64,000 nt of DNA. Origin: Elusimicrobia bacterium GWA2_51_34. GTDB lineage: Bacteria > Elusimicrobiota > Elusimicrobia > Elusimicrobiales > UBA9959. Below are positions 15,562-26,301 of this stretch, piece by piece. The DNA is taken from NCBI GenBank assembly GCA_001799565.1, contig MGTS01000014.1, forward strand, positions 109,072-173,071. Direction: 5' to 3'. The translations under genes were made by a program, and so were the position numbers. The notes under the pieces are model-generated. The model saw only the letters and a list, made by a program, of their open reading frames with translations. It was not told the origin of the DNA and made no database searches. The stretch's first letter is position 1; each line of letters starts with the position of its first letter.

Positions 15562-17661
15562 CTATCTCCGCCTTCCCCTGCCACGGCCGGGACCGTGTTT
15601 CCTGTTGTCCCGGCGGGAGACCTGCCAGCGCGCTTCGGGCGGGATATTGGCCTGTTGCGCGGAGGAAGACAGGTCTATCTGCCCTTTGGCGGCGTCTACC
15701 GCGGTTATTGTCACGCTTATCTTCGCGCCGGGTTTCAGCCTTGCTCCGCGCAGCAACCCCTCGGCGCCCGTGTCGCCAAGGCGCACAAAAGCGCCGCTTT
15801 CGGTAACGGCTGTTACGGTGCCGTTCATCACTGAGCCTATCCTGGATTTGAATAATTCCGCGCGCAGTATGTCCACGGCCTTATGTTCCGCCTCCGCCGC
15901 CGCGCGCTCGCGCTCAGAGCAATGCACGCCCGCTTTATCAAGCGTAAGACTGCCGTGGTTTTCCCTTTTGCCGAACAGCAGCGCTGTTACGGCGCGGTGA
16001 GTCATCAGATCCGGATACCTGCGGATGGGCGAGGTGAAATGGGAATAGGCCCTTGCGGCTATGCCGAAATGCCCGGAAGATTGCGGAGAGTAAACAGCCT
16101 GCCGCATACTGCGCACTATGAGGGAATTGATTATATCTTCAAGCGGGTTACCCTGCGCCTGGCACAGCACTTCCTGCAAACCTTTGTGCGTATTTCCGCC
16201 CAGGATGTGTCCCGCCGACAAGCCCATGTCGCCCAGCGTCTCCGCCAGCGCTTTAAGTTTCTTCGGGTCCGGCGCGTCGTGGCGGCGGTGCAAAAACGGC
16301 ATTTTCGCGGCCATAAGTTCGGTAGCAACCGATTCGTTCGCGAGCAGCATGAATTCCTCTATAAGGCGGTGGCTCTGAAGCCTCGGGCGGAGCACTACGC
16401 GAAGCGGCCGGCCTTGCGCGTCCGTTTCAATTTTATATTCGGGAAGATTAAAGTCCAGCGCCCCGCGCTTTACCCTGACCTTGTAGAGAACGGCGGCAAG
16501 CTCGCCCATGCGCGTAACGGCTTCTTCCGCGGCCCTGGGCACCGCGCCTACCTTTTGCCCGTCAAGCAGCGATTGCACTTCCTCGTAGGTGAAACGCCGG
16601 CAGGAACGGATGACGGTTTGCGCGAGGCGCCGCCGCGTAACCTTCCCGGCGGTGTTGATGTCCATAAAGGCGGACAGCGTAAGCCGGGGCTGCCCCGGCA
16701 CGAGGCTGCATAAATTATTTGAAAGCGCGGGCGGCAGCATGGGCACAACCCTGTCGGGCAAATACACGCTGGTTCCGCGCAGGTACGCCTCTTTATCAAG
16801 GGCGGATCCCGTTTTTACGTAATGCCCCACATCCGCGATATGCACGCCAAGGCGCACCATGTCCCCGCCTAAGCGCTCAAGCGATACCGCGTCGTCAAAA
16901 TCCTTGGCATCGGCTCCGTCTATAGTCACTATCGGGAGGCCAAACAGCTCCTCACGCCCTTTCCACTGCGCGCTTTCAAGCTGCGAGCCGAACGCGGAGC
17001 TTTGAGCCAGAACTTCTTTTGGGAAATCTTCTATAATATCGCGCGCTCGCAAAAGCGCCGTTATACGCACACGCACATTGTCCGGTTCGCCCAGAACCTC
17101 GGTTACCGTCCCGGCGGCGCCGGCATCCGCCGTGGGCCAGCGCGTCACTTGCAGCACCGCGAAAGCGCCCTCCGCCGGTTTTACTTTCGGGGCAAAACCG
17201 CTGACCTGTGCCGGCGGAGCAAACCCTTTCTCCGGGAACACCGCCCAGCCTTTTGGCGAGTGTTTAAGAATGCCCACCATTGAAGTGCGGGCGCGCTTCA
17301 GTACGCAGATAATCTCGCCCGAGAAACGGCCGTTGGCTTCGCGGCGCGTTTTCGCCCGCACGCGGTCCCCGTCCATGGCCAGATCAAGCGAACGTCCCCG
17401 CAGGAATACATCGCTGCCGCCTTCGGTTTCCGTAAGTAAAAATGCGAAACTCCCGTGGTGCTGCACCACGCCTTCAAGGATGGTCTCCTGGCCGGTTCTT
17501 TGGAGGCGCTGTTCCCCCCTGTCCGCTGAATTGGCCGTTGATCGGGCCGGCGGCTTTTGAGACGGCGACTCCCCGGGATTGTGCCGTTTAGTTCCGCCCT
17601 GGCCTCCAAAACGGTTTCCGGCGGATTGCCGCCGCTCATGTTTTCTAAAATGTGGTCGCAT
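15562..17661 (-). CDS. rnr: Ribonuclease R
   Basis: This 699-residue protein is an RNase II/R-family 3'-5' exoribonuclease. After a basic low-complexity N-terminus come cold-shock domains (about 60-200), then the RNB catalytic domain with TIDGADAKDFDDAVSL (about 247-262), whose four aspartates bind Mg, and HIADVGHYVKTGSALDKEAY. Further marks are SVYLPDRVVPMLPPALSNNL and HFTSPIRRYPDLMTHR. The C-terminal S1 domain (SRIGSVMNGTVTAVTESGAF) is followed by a basic tail RKHGPGRGRGRRR that may bind structured RNA. The start lacks a clear Shine-Dalgarno. It is cytoplasmic and degrades structured RNA and rRNA. Confidence 0.95.
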   Translation of the reverse strand: MRPHFRKHERRQSAGNRFGGQGGTKRHNPGESPSQKPPARSTANSADRGEQRLQRTGQETILEGVVQHHGSFAFLLTETEGGSDVFLRGRSLDLAMDGDRVRAKTRREANGRFSGEIICVLKRARTSMVGILKHSPKGWAVFPEKGFAPPAQVSGFAPKVKPAEGAFAVLQVTRWPTADAGAAGTVTEVLGEPDNVRVRITALLRARDIIEDFPKEVLAQSSAFGSQLESAQWKGREELFGLPIVTIDGADAKDFDDAVSLERLGGDMVRLGVHIADVGHYVKTGSALDKEAYLRGTSVYLPDRVVPMLPPALSNNLCSLVPGQPRLTLSAFMDINTAGKVTRRRLAQTVIRSCRRFTYEEVQSLLDGQKVGAVPRAAEEAVTRMGELAAVLYKVRVKRGALDFNLPEYKIETDAQGRPLRVVLRPRLQSHRLIEEFMLLANESVATELMAAKMPFLHRRHDAPDPKKLKALAETLGDMGLSAGHILGGNTHKGLQEVLCQAQGNPLEDIINSLIVRSMRQAVYSPQSSGHFGIAARAYSHFTSPIRRYPDLMTHRAVTALLFGKRENHGSLTLDKAGVHCSERERAAAEAEHKAVDILRAELFKSRIGSVMNGTVTAVTESGAFVRLGDTGAEGLLRGARLKPGAKISVTITAVDAAKGQIDLSSSAQQANIPPEARWQVSRRDNRKHGPGRGRGRRR

Positions 17662-17741
17662 TGTTTAGAACCGATTGTGCGTAACAGATTACAATATACA
17701 ATAAATAAGCATTTTTTGTCTGGTGAGACTATTTTGAGTGG

Positions 17742-19106
17742 TCAGCCTTTAAGGATCCTGTATTCGTTCAGCCTTTTAAATAAATAGGCCAGCTGCCGCC
17801 ACTTAATAAGCTTTATAAGCTTTAAAAAGATAACCGGCCGGAAATAAAAAACCCTGAATGCCCTGGCCTGCGCTTTTTTAAGCTGGTCTGCCGTTAAAGT
17901 TTCTGGTATCCACTCCGGTTCCTTGTAACTGTTTTTTCTCCAGTTCGGTTTGAACTTGCCTTTTAAGGTGTCCCAAAGAGACGACCCCGGGAGAACATCC
18001 AGGATCATGAATTGCGCCCTGGATAATCTTGAGTCACGGGCAAATTTTATGGTTTCCTCAATGGTTTCCGCTGTCTCGCCCGGAAGGCCGAAAATAAAGA
18101 ATCCCTGGCACGACATTCCCGCCTTGTCCGCCCAGTCTATAGCTTTTTTGATCGTCTCAATATTTTCCTCTTTATTTATATTTTTGAGTATTTTCGGATT
18201 CGCGGATTCTATCCCGAAAGCAAAATAATAACAACCGCTTGCGGCCATAAGGCGGATTAAAGGTTCGTCTACCTTATCCGCGCGTATGCCATTGGGGCAG
18301 GCCCAGTCGAACTTCAGGCCGCTCGCAATAATCTGACGGCACAACTCCGTAATGAATTCCTTATTTAAAGTCAGATTGTTGTCTTCGAAGTGGATTTCTT
18401 TTACATGATAGGTATTAACCAGAAGTTTTAATTCTTCTATGACATTGGCTACCGAGCGTGACCTGACCCGCCGGCCGTAAAACTTCGGACTCGCGCAAAA
18501 AGTGCAGTTATAAGGGCAACCCCGCGTGGCCATCACCGGGGCTGCCGGGAAATTCTTGATTATCGCGCCGTGAGGCGCCAGTGGATACGTATCCGGCCGT
18601 ATTTGCGCCCAATCGGGGAATGGCAGGCTGTCGAGATCCTCAACGATATCGCCCCGCGGTATCGTATCTGAATCGCTTTTGAGATCCTGGATAGTATAAA
18701 CACCCTTTATCCCCCTGTGATCAAACCGGTTCCGGAGCAGCTCTGACAACGCCAGTTCGCCCTCGCCGCAAATAACGAAGTCCGCGCCGGAATCTGAAAG
18801 AGTGGAGAATGGCAAAAATGTCGGATGCACTCCTCCAATAATGCATCGCAATCCGTTATTTTTCAATAACCGTGACAGATCAACCGCTTCTTCATAGTAA
18901 GCCGTAAGGCAGTTGATGCCTACCGCATCGGGTTTTTCCTGAAGGACCCGCTTCAACACGCCGGAGTTGTCTATGCGCTCTTTTAAGGCGTCTATAATAA
19001 CAACCTCTATTCCCTGGCGCTCCAAATAAGACGCCAGATATCCCAACCCCAGAGGCGGTGTGATAATATGGCTTTGATAACGCGGGCGTATTAATATCAG
19101 TTTCAT
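17742..19106 (-). CDS. B12-binding domain radical SAM protein
   Basis: This 454-residue protein has an N-terminal cobalamin-binding Rossmann domain (LILIRPRYQSHIITPPLGLG; IDALKERIDN; CIIGGVHPTFLPF) and a radical SAM barrel with the cluster motif ATRGCPYNCTFCASP (CxxxCxxC, about 195-209). Later signatures FDWACPNGIRADKVDEPLIR and FFIFGLPGETAETIEETI are typical of this class. Most members of the class (BchE/HpnP/methyltransferase-like) modify lipids, antibiotics or cofactors, but the substrate is not readable from sequence. Its ATG follows the TAA of the FAD-oxidoreductase gene without a gap, so the operon membership is firm. A surface glycolipid is one plausible target. Confidence 0.9.
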   Translation of the reverse strand: MKLILIRPRYQSHIITPPLGLGYLASYLERQGIEVVIIDALKERIDNSGVLKRVLQEKPDAVGINCLTAYYEEAVDLSRLLKNNGLRCIIGGVHPTFLPFSTLSDSGADFVICGEGELALSELLRNRFDHRGIKGVYTIQDLKSDSDTIPRGDIVEDLDSLPFPDWAQIRPDTYPLAPHGAIIKNFPAAPVMATRGCPYNCTFCASPKFYGRRVRSRSVANVIEELKLLVNTYHVKEIHFEDNNLTLNKEFITELCRQIIASGLKFDWACPNGIRADKVDEPLIRLMAASGCYYFAFGIESANPKILKNINKEENIETIKKAIDWADKAGMSCQGFFIFGLPGETAETIEETIKFARDSRLSRAQFMILDVLPGSSLWDTLKGKFKPNWRKNSYKEPEWIPETLTADQLKKAQARAFRVFYFRPVIFLKLIKLIKWRQLAYLFKRLNEYRILKG

Positions 19107-20681
19107 TTATTTTTTTTCATGGTACTCTGTTTCGGAATTAGTGGCCCATATGGCATCTTTGCTTTTTACACCGTTAATTATGTTTTCCACCGCCGTCATG
19201 GCGCTTAACATGGAATGGTCCATATTGTTGTATCTGTGCATGCCATTCCTTCCTATCAGGAACAGATTCCCGAAAGTATCTACGAAATCCCTGATCAGAT
19301 TGAATTGATTATATGTCCCGAAATAGGCGGGGTAAACTTTGCTGAACCTTAATACTATCCCGTCCATAACATCTTCCTTTTCGAGTATGTCTATTTTTGA
19401 TAATTCCCCGGCCGCGAATTCCATGAAGTCGGAGTCTTTTTTATTCCAAAGCCCGTCCCCCTCATTGCAGAAATATTCCAGGCCCACCCACACATTGTTT
19501 ATATCGCTTACAAGATAGGGGCTCCAGTTATTGAATATCTGAAGCCTTCCTATTTTCACTTCCTTTTCCTGTATATATATCCAGTTGTCCGGAACGATGC
19601 CGTTTATCGTAGGAATGTCAGTCATGTTTTTTATTTTCAGTTTCTTCGCAAGAAGCCCGACCGTGATGAAATCCCTGTATACAAGGCCCTCCGCCGTTTT
19701 TCTGGCTTTTTCCGGGGCGGCAGGACCGAAGGCGCTGATCAGATCCCTGACCGGCATTGTGGAGAAAAAATAATCCGCTTTAACCGGCATAATATTATTA
19801 CTCGCTTCGTCTCTTATTATAGCTTCCGTTATCGTGCCGCCATCGCATTTTATGCCTGTAAGTTTGTGTTTTAAATGTATTTCTCCGCCTTTTTCTATCA
19901 CGATTTGCGCTACTTTCTCCCATAACTGTCCCGGCCCGAGCTTTGGATACATGAATTGTTTTATAAGGCTTGTTTCCACGTTTTTTTGTTCATCAAAAGC
20001 GCTTTTCGCCCATAAACTTTTTACCACGTCGGTTATCGCCCTGGTTATAGACAGGCCTTGTATTCTCTGGGCTCCCCATTCGGCGCCGATTTCATCGCAC
20101 GGTATGCCCCATACTTTCAGGGTGTAATCTTTGAAAAATGTAGAATACAGCTCTTCCCCGAATCTGTTTATGAAAAAATCTTCAAGGTTTTTTTCATTTT
20201 TAACAGGAAAAATATTTATTTTAAAATAACTCAACGCTATTTTTACCACTCTTTTAATTCCGAGATTGGCGAATGTGCCGTAATTAAGAGACAGGGGATA
20301 ATTGAAAAATTTACGCAGGAAAAAGATCCTTGATATTCTGTTCCGAAGCAGCATTACCCCGTCGGCCTTTTCCGGGTCCGCCGGGACGCCTTTTCCGGGG
20401 TAAGACACGTTTCTTTTGAGGATCAGATCGTCTTTTGAAGGGGCGGTTTGCAGCGGCAGTATGCGCTGCCACCAGCGCATTACCCTGTCCGATTTTGAAA
20501 AAAACCTGTGACCGCCGATATCTATCCTGTTGCCCTTGTAGGCGACTGTTCTGGAAATTCCGCCGACAGTATCCTCCATTTCATAGATGACCGGTTTTAT
20601 GTCCGTTTTCTCCAGAAGCTCATACGCCGCCGTCAATCCCGCGGGCCCCGCGCCGATTATTACGGCCGTTTTCCGGCTCAT
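19107..20681 (-). CDS. NAD(P)/FAD-dependent oxidoreductase (amine oxidase/UGM-like)
   Basis: This 524-residue flavoprotein has an N-terminal dinucleotide-binding motif [19 protein letters not shown] with GxGxxG and the second FAD motif [14 protein letters not shown], then [15 protein letters not shown]. The C-terminal FAD motif is [20 protein letters not shown]. This architecture is shared by amine oxidases, protoporphyrinogen oxidase-like and UDP-galactopyranose mutase-like proteins found in sugar clusters. It overlaps the glycosyltransferase by 4 nt and abuts the radical SAM gene, so it probably acts on a polyprenyl- or nucleotide-linked sugar. A related but degraded C-terminal fragment lies at 23074-23336. 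Confidence 0.88.
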   Translation of the reverse strand: MSRKTAVIIGAGPAGLTAAYELLEKTDIKPVIYEMEDTVGGISRTVAYKGNRIDIGGHRFFSKSDRVMRWWQRILPLQTAPSKDDLILKRNVSYPGKGVPADPEKADGVMLLRNRISRIFFLRKFFNYPLSLNYGTFANLGIKRVVKIALSYFKINIFPVKNEKNLEDFFINRFGEELYSTFFKDYTLKVWGIPCDEIGAEWGAQRIQGLSITRAITDVVKSLWAKSAFDEQKNVETSLIKQFMYPKLGPGQLWEKVAQIVIEKGGEIHLKHKLTGIKCDGGTITEAIIRDEASNNIMPVKADYFFSTMPVRDLISAFGPAAPEKARKTAEGLVYRDFITVGLLAKKLKIKNMTDIPTINGIVPDNWIYIQEKEVKIGRLQIFNNWSPYLVSDINNVWVGLEYFCNEGDGLWNKKDSDFMEFAAGELSKIDILEKEDVMDGIVLRFSKVYPAYFGTYNQFNLIRDFVDTFGNLFLIGRNGMHRYNNMDHSMLSAMTAVENIINGVKSKDAIWATNSETEYHEKK

Positions 20682-22954
20682 AACGCTTTCCTTCCGGAAA
20701 GCTTGCGTAAGGCGTCAAGCTGAGACCGGACATTGAAACCGTAGTCAAGGAGCATCTGGTATTCTTCTATCAGGCTGTCCCACATCAGATTTCGTTCGAA
20801 AACTTCATGTAAGCTTTGCATTGTCCAGTCTCTTTTTTTTTCAAGCTCTTCAAGGATATTCGGTTCGGTCCGGGCGGCCCTTCCGGAGATGGAATATAGA
20901 TACGCGCCTTCTTTGAAATATTCCAGTTTTATGTATTTTTGCCAGAATTCGCCGAATATTTTTCTGTCCCTTTCATTCCAGTAATATGTTTTGTATTGGG
21001 GATTGACTCTTACGGCTTCCCTGTAGTTTATCAGAATATGGGTTATTCTGTTTTTGTCAATTATTCCCTTGAGCTTTTCCCCGTCCTCCGCCTGTTTTAT
21101 ATATTCCATTAAAGGCTGCAGATTGCTTTCCACGGAATATGGTATATAGTCTTTTTTGAGATAAAATGTCTTGTTTTCCCCGGAGAACAGGATCCTGCTG
21201 TTTGCCGGGAGTTTTTCGTTCATCCACTTTATCGCGGAATATGAAGGATTCGGATAGCTTGTTTTTTGCGTGGCCAGAAAAGAGTCCCTGTCGGAATTTA
21301 CGCACAGGTATCGGGATATTTTTAGTCCCCAGGCGATATTCAGCGACAGGATTATGTTTGAAAATATGAAAAGATGGAAAAAAAACATGAAAACCGGATT
21401 CCTGGAGATTTTCTCCGAATAATAGGCCAGGAATATGGACAACAGGGCAAAAGACGGAATAAGGAACCGGAACATAGGAGTTCCCGTATACCAGAAGAAA
21501 ACGTAGTTCATGAGGAAAGCGAGGAGAATATAAAGGAGTTTTTTTTCAATATTTCTAAATAAGAAGACGAACGGAGACAGCGCCAGGAAAAGCGGGCCTG
21601 CATAGTTTTGCGGCTGGTCGGAACTTATTGTCAGCGTCCAGAATGATTTCAGAAAATCCATGAATTTGAAGTTGAATAAGGAAAAAGGAGCGGACATTAA
21701 CGCCCAGGTGCCGGTGAACGCGTAATCGTACAGGCCCTCCCCCCCGAGTATTTTGGATAAAAAGGGATAAACCGGGTTTCCGGTAAAGAAATAATTTTTC
21801 AGGAGATAGGGCAGTATAAAGGCGAAAATAATGAGGCCGAACAGAAATATTCTTTTTGCGGTTTCAAGCCTGCTTTCACTGACCCGTATTAAATGGATAA
21901 ATGCCACGGCAGTCATGGATACGGTAAGAGTTACGGCGATGTATTTAGACGCAAGCGCCATGCCCAGAAAAACCGCGGAAAGATAGAAAAAATTATATTT
22001 ATTTTTATCCACCCACAGCATAAAGGAAAACAAAGCGAGAGCGAAGAAGAAAGTCATTCCGGCGTCGTTCCCGCAACCCCATGAATTTGACAGGACAATG
22101 GGTATGCTGTAGTACATGAGCGCCGCCAGAAGCCCGACCGTTATGTTATAGAATCTCCTGCCTATGGCGAAGATCGTAACAGCCGAAACAAAAGTCAGGA
22201 AAAAGTGCATAAATCGGGCCAGTATCTCGTCGCTTAAAAGCAGCGACAGGGTATAAAGCATGTTTATGTTCAGCGGGGAGTTGGAGAACATGAGATAATC
22301 CAGCGGAACGATCTTATGTTTCAGGATATAGAGGTTGGGAACCGAGAGATGATAGACAAGGGCGTCATAGAAAGTTTCCGGCGTCATCGCCATCAAAAAA
22401 TTAAATAAAAAGATGAAACCGGCGAAGCATAGAAGTATGATTTCGTTGGCTGAAAACTTATGGCTGTTCAGCGCTGAAAAATTTATGCCCGGCTTGAATT
22501 TCCACAACGACGCCGTAAGGAGAAAAAGAACCGTGATTTTAAAATACAGCGGGTAAAGAAACCCCATAAATCCGGCGAAAAGAGTCAGGTAAATCATGGC
22601 CGAAATTCCGATGCCGGTGGAAAAAAGAATGTTTTCCGTCCTGTTCGTTTCAACTTTAAAAAAAGATAATATTTTGCCGCCCAGCCTGTAAGAGATGAAT
22701 ATGAGCGCCAGCATCCATAAAATGGGCGTCAAAGACTGGTAGACCGTCTGGAATATCCTTTTTAAAAAAAGCGGCAGGTCCGGTATGTCCAGGGCATGGA
22801 AGGAAATGGGCATATAGTGAAAATAGTTTTTGGCCACAATAAAGGCCCATATCGCAAGAATTGATATGGTCAAAAACTTGTTGAGCCGGAAATTATTTAT
22901 CTTTTCAGGGAGGTTCGCCGGCAGCTCTCTTTTATTGCTTCTTTTTCTGGCCAT
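20678..22954 (-). CDS. Polytopic membrane glycosyltransferase (GT39/ArnT-like)
   Basis: This 758-residue protein has roughly a dozen membrane helices over residues 30-540 and a soluble C-terminal part of about 200 residues. The first loop motif after helix 1-2 and [31 protein letters not shown] (about 185-215) fits the conserved acidic loop of GT-C enzymes, with a D-A-x-Y-H arrangement. GT-C transferases take lipid-linked sugars and act on the periplasmic face. The C-terminal part has an [14 protein letters not shown] region like other such proteins. It heads the operon with the FAD oxidoreductase and radical SAM gene. Confidence 0.8.
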   Translation of the reverse strand: MARKRSNKRELPANLPEKINNFRLNKFLTISILAIWAFIVAKNYFHYMPISFHALDIPDLPLFLKRIFQTVYQSLTPILWMLALIFISYRLGGKILSFFKVETNRTENILFSTGIGISAMIYLTLFAGFMGFLYPLYFKITVLFLLTASLWKFKPGINFSALNSHKFSANEIILLCFAGFIFLFNFLMAMTPETFYDALVYHLSVPNLYILKHKIVPLDYLMFSNSPLNINMLYTLSLLLSDEILARFMHFFLTFVSAVTIFAIGRRFYNITVGLLAALMYYSIPIVLSNSWGCGNDAGMTFFFALALFSFMLWVDKNKYNFFYLSAVFLGMALASKYIAVTLTVSMTAVAFIHLIRVSESRLETAKRIFLFGLIIFAFILPYLLKNYFFTGNPVYPFLSKILGGEGLYDYAFTGTWALMSAPFSLFNFKFMDFLKSFWTLTISSDQPQNYAGPLFLALSPFVFLFRNIEKKLLYILLAFLMNYVFFWYTGTPMFRFLIPSFALLSIFLAYYSEKISRNPVFMFFFHLFIFSNIILSLNIAWGLKISRYLCVNSDRDSFLATQKTSYPNPSYSAIKWMNEKLPANSRILFSGENKTFYLKKDYIPYSVESNLQPLMEYIKQAEDGEKLKGIIDKNRITHILINYREAVRVNPQYKTYYWNERDRKIFGEFWQKYIKLEYFKEGAYLYSISGRAARTEPNILEELEKKRDWTMQSLHEVFERNLMWDSLIEEYQMLLDYGFNVRSQLDALRKLSGRKAL

Positions 22955-22985
22955 TTGTTAAATTATACAAAAACATCCGATTAAA

Positions 22986-23016
22986 CCCGCGCAAACGCCG
23001 GCGCGGGGGTTTTTTA
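22986..23016 (+). terminator. Intrinsic terminator-like hairpin (plus orientation)
   Basis: CCCGCGC and GCGCGGG pair, with loop AAACGCCG, and are followed by GGTTTTTT on the plus strand. It lies upstream of the minus-strand glycosyltransferase, so it faces no obvious upstream gene; it may be a relic of a deleted plus-strand gene or block antisense transcription. Confidence 0.55.
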
Positions 23017-23073
23017 TGCCATACAGCTGTTTTCTCGCGCTGGTCCGGGTTGTGTTAATTTTCATCCGGTATT

Positions 23074-23336
23074 ATGCCGTTCGTGCACAGGGTGAAATTC
23101 GCTTACCCCGTTTATGATTTGGGTACAAAGAGAATTTGGTCATTGTAAAAGATTATTTAAAAAAATTTAAAAAGCTGCAGTTGATCGGCAGAGCCGGGAG
23201 CTTCAGAAATAACAATCAGGATCATGCCCTTGAAATGGGCATTTTAGCCGCGAGGAATGTGGTAGAGGATAAAAGCAATAACATATATAACGCCGGTTCG
23301 GAACAGGAGTATTTTGAAAAAGGCCGTATAAAATGA
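23074..23336 (+). pseudogene. Remnant of an FAD oxidoreductase C-terminus
   Basis: Reading from ATG 23074 gives MPFVHRVKFAYPVYDLG, then a one-base shift near 23120 continues as YKENLVIVKDYLKKFKK and QLIGRAGSFRNNNQDHALEM, up to a stop at 23336. This matches the C-terminal FAD-binding segment of amine-oxidase-like proteins, similar to [20 protein letters not shown] in the gene at 19107-20681. Only about 90 of 500 residues remain and the frame is broken, so it is not functional. It is more like a different paralogue than a copy of the neighbour, because the flanking residues differ. Confidence 0.8.
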
Positions 23337-23392
23337 GTGTAAAATAAAAACTTGCCAGGCTCTGGTAAAAACGTGTATATTAATAGCCAGTT

Positions 23393-24652
23393 ATGCCAAA
23401 CAACACATTCAGGTTCATCCCGTTTTTGTTTGCATCGGTCCTGGCCGCTTCCCCGGTTTTTGCCGCCAAATCCACCCTTCCCCCCATAACAGGGTTTACA
23501 GCCGGGGATATGCCTTACGATTCCGGCTCAATAGCCCTGCTTGCCTGGGACGCGGACGCCGGAGGGGACACCGCAGCTGCGGTGTCCCCTGGGACGCTTT
23601 ACCGGGTTTTTGTTTCAAGTCTTGAAACCGGCGGTTGGATAAAAGCCGCTGAATTCCCGGCCGGTGAAAAAATGTCAAAGAACATTGAACTGCCTTTCTG
23701 GGCCTGGAAAGTTCAGGGCAATACTCACGCGCTGAAGGTGGAACTTAATAATTATTTCAGCGGTTTTAAGGACGGTACCGTTTTTTATTTCAAGATCGCA
23801 AAGGTCAAAGGCGCCGCCGCCATTGAAAGCGAAGTGGTGTCGTCGGTGACGGTAAGCAACTGGTTCCGCTTAGACAGGCTTAACAATCTCATCCTGCTCA
23901 TAATTCTCATCATTGTTTTCTTCTGGGCGGTTTTCCATGCCAGGCGCAAAGGTCTCTTCATACGCCGCATAGCAGGTCTTGACGCCATAGATGAAGCCAT
24001 AGGCCGCGCCACCGAGATGGGTAAGCCCATTTTCTATGTGCCGGGCATCGGTTCCATGAGCTCCATTTCCACCATAGCGTCCGCTTTTATCCTTGGCGAA
24101 GTTTCTAAAAAAGTCGCGCAGTACGACAGCCAGATTAAGGTTCCCCACTACGACCCCATAGTAATGACCGTATGCAAAGAGGTGGTTAAGCAGTCCTACA
24201 TGGAAGCCGGGCGGCCTGACTCCTACCGTGAGGACATAAATCAGTTCGTAAGCGCCGACCAGTTCTCCTACGCGGCTTCGGTGGACGGGATGATTTCCCG
24301 CGAAAAACCGGCGGCCTGTTTTTACATGGGCTACTTCATGGCCGAATCCCTGCTGTTGGCGGAAGTTGGCGCCACTTCAGGCGCGATCCAGATAGCCGGT
24401 ACGGACGTGGAGCACCAGCTGCCTTTCTTCTTTACCGCCTGTGACTACACCCTGATAGGCGAAGAGCTTTACGCCGCCGGGGCCTATTTATCAAAAGAAC
24501 CCATGCTGCTAAGCGCCCTCAAAGTGCAGGACTTCGGCAAGCTTGTGGTTATGGTTTCGGTTTTCTTCAGCATGATCCTGGTCGCCCTGGGGGCCAGGTT
24601 CGGCTGGGAGGGTTTCGTGCGGGGCATCCTCCACCTGTTCAGGAATTATTAA
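23393..24652 (+). CDS. DUF6754-type membrane protein
   Basis: This 419-residue protein has a signal peptide (MPNNTFRFIPFLFASVLAAS..AAKS), an exported fibronectin/Ig-like region (about 30-150; YRVFVSSLETGGWIKAAE), a membrane helix (LILLIILIIVFFWAVFHARR) and a large cytoplasmic domain (about 180-385) with GKPIFYVPGIGSMSSISTIA and SGAIQIAGTDVEHQLPFFFT. A second helix closes the C-terminus (KLVVMVSVFFSMILVALGA). This agrees with my memory of the uncharacterised DUF6754 family. It is first of four membrane-protein genes with tiny gaps (4 nt to the next), which look like one complex. Confidence 0.75.
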   Translation: MPNNTFRFIPFLFASVLAASPVFAAKSTLPPITGFTAGDMPYDSGSIALLAWDADAGGDTAAAVSPGTLYRVFVSSLETGGWIKAAEFPAGEKMSKNIELPFWAWKVQGNTHALKVELNNYFSGFKDGTVFYFKIAKVKGAAAIESEVVSSVTVSNWFRLDRLNNLILLIILIIVFFWAVFHARRKGLFIRRIAGLDAIDEAIGRATEMGKPIFYVPGIGSMSSISTIASAFILGEVSKKVAQYDSQIKVPHYDPIVMTVCKEVVKQSYMEAGRPDSYREDINQFVSADQFSYAASVDGMISREKPAACFYMGYFMAESLLLAEVGATSGAIQIAGTDVEHQLPFFFTACDYTLIGEELYAAGAYLSKEPMLLSALKVQDFGKLVVMVSVFFSMILVALGARFGWEGFVRGILHLFRNY

Positions 24653-24655
24653 TCT

Positions 24656-25324
24656 ATGAAACTGATAAAAAAACAGATACCTCTAGCCATAGTGTTCATA
24701 ACCGGGGTGTTTACTCTGGTGTCTTATTATGTGCCCAATAAGACATCGATTGATTATATAGAAACCATGAACAAATGGCAAAATATCGTAGTCGCCTTTG
24801 CTTTCCTGCTGGGCCTGGTGAGCCTGTTTTTCTCCCACTACCATAAAATCGCAAGGAAAGCCGACGGCTGGGGCTACAGCATATTTGTGTTCGTGGGTTT
24901 TCTCACCATAGTCATTTCCGCCTACGTCAGCGGCGGCAGGCAGATGACTGATGCCGGGCTGACGCCGTTGGGGTGGTCGTTCAAGTATATCTACAACGCC
25001 TTGAGCGGAACTATGTTCGCGGTGCTGGCTTTCTATATAGTTTCTACCGCTTACAGGTCGTTTAGAATAAAATCCCTGCAGGCTTTCGTGCTGTTCGTGG
25101 CGGCCTTTATACTGATACTCGGCAAAGTTCCGCTGGGGCAGATAATCTGGGATTTGGCGCTTGGCTGGACCGGGGCCGGCGTTGACCAGGTGATAGAGTG
25201 GATAATGCAGGTGCCTGCTGTGGCAGGCAAGCGCGGCATCATGATAGGTATATCTATCGGCGCTATCGTGACCTCGCTCAAAATTATTTTCGGCATTGAA
25301 AAACAGTATATGGGAAAGGATTAG
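24656..25324 (+). CDS. Membrane protein of the DUF6754 cassette (multi-helix)
   Basis: This 222-residue protein has about six predicted membrane helices (IPLAIVFITGVFTLVSYYVP; IVVAFAFLLGLVSLFFSHY; YSIFVFVGFLTIVISAYVSG; GTMFAVLAFYIVSTAYRSF; AFVLFVAAFILILGKVPLGQ; the last near the C-terminus). No family is recognised. It is 4 nt after the DUF6754 gene and 4 nt before the next, so the genes are co-translated. Confidence 0.75.
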   Translation: MKLIKKQIPLAIVFITGVFTLVSYYVPNKTSIDYIETMNKWQNIVVAFAFLLGLVSLFFSHYHKIARKADGWGYSIFVFVGFLTIVISAYVSGGRQMTDAGLTPLGWSFKYIYNALSGTMFAVLAFYIVSTAYRSFRIKSLQAFVLFVAAFILILGKVPLGQIIWDLALGWTGAGVDQVIEWIMQVPAVAGKRGIMIGISIGAIVTSLKIIFGIEKQYMGKD

Positions 25325-25328
25325 ACAT

Positions 25329-26153
25329 ATGCTTAAGGAACAATTGCAAAAATTTTCCAGGATAGACCGGCGCTGGATTTTCCTGCTGCTGGCTATCACG
25401 CTGCTCGTCCCCATAATAAAGCCCATCGGTCTGCCAAACAAGACTATCGCCGAGGCCACCAGCCGGGTTTACGGGAATATTGAGAAACTGCCAGCCGGCT
25501 CTTTTGTGCTTTTCTCGCTGGACTATGATCCCTCCACGCGGCCGGAACTGCATCCGATGGCTACCGCGCTGGTGCGGCACGCTTTCAGCCGGAACTTGCG
25601 TGTGGGCGTGGTTACCTACATCGCCGGCTCCACGGGGCTGATAGAGGAACTCTTCGCCAGGGTTTCCAAGGAATACAATAAGTCGGATGGGAAGGATTAT
25701 GTTATTTTACCGTACATGCCCAACATTCTGGCGGTCATGACGCAGATGTCCTCGGATCTCTATGGAATTTATACCAAAGACCGTAATGGTATAGACGTTC
25801 GCGGTATGCCTGTCATGAAGGGTGTTAAGAATTATAAGGACATGTCGCTTATCGTATGCGTCACGGGGACCGCAATACTGGATTACTGGGTGGCTTTTGT
25901 GGGAGATAAGTATAGTGTGCCGGTGGCCGGCGGCGTTACCGCTATCAGCCAGCCGGGTTACGGGCCCTACCTGCAGACTAATCAGCTAAAAGGCCTTATA
26001 GGCGGCATGAAGGGCGCCGCGGAATACGAGTCGCTTATAAAACAGCCCGGTAAAGGAACTTCAGGCATAGACGCGCTCAACCTGGCGCACCTGCTGGTGC
26101 TTGCGCTTATCCTGACGTCCAATATTATACTGTTAATCATTAAATATCTTTGA
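25329..26153 (+). CDS. Membrane-anchored protein of the DUF6754 cassette
   Basis: The start at 25329 is chosen because AAAGGA lies 9 nt upstream and the preceding gene stops 4 nt before. The 274-residue product has an N-terminal helix (WIFLLLAITLLVPIIKPIGL), a large soluble alpha/beta domain (GSFVLFSLDYDPSTRPELHP; ALVRHAFSRNLRVGVVTYIA; VILPYMPNILAVMTQM; SLIVCVTGTAILDYWVAF) and a C-terminal helix (LVLALILTSNIILLIIKYL). The soluble part alternates strands and helices like a Rossmann or periplasmic-binding fold, but I cannot name a family. The two anchors suggest that the domain lies outside the cytoplasm. Confidence 0.75.
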   Translation: MLKEQLQKFSRIDRRWIFLLLAITLLVPIIKPIGLPNKTIAEATSRVYGNIEKLPAGSFVLFSLDYDPSTRPELHPMATALVRHAFSRNLRVGVVTYIAGSTGLIEELFARVSKEYNKSDGKDYVILPYMPNILAVMTQMSSDLYGIYTKDRNGIDVRGMPVMKGVKNYKDMSLIVCVTGTAILDYWVAFVGDKYSVPVAGGVTAISQPGYGPYLQTNQLKGLIGGMKGAAEYESLIKQPGKGTSGIDALNLAHLLVLALILTSNIILLIIKYL

Positions 26154-26278
<125 letters not shown>

Positions 26279-26301
26279 AGTAACTTCTATACGAGGTAAT
26301 T

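Noticed and set aside
24683..25459. Minus-strand 258-residue ORF across the DUF6754 cassette
   Set aside because: It overlaps two coding genes with strong helices and has no start signal; it is a shadow frame.
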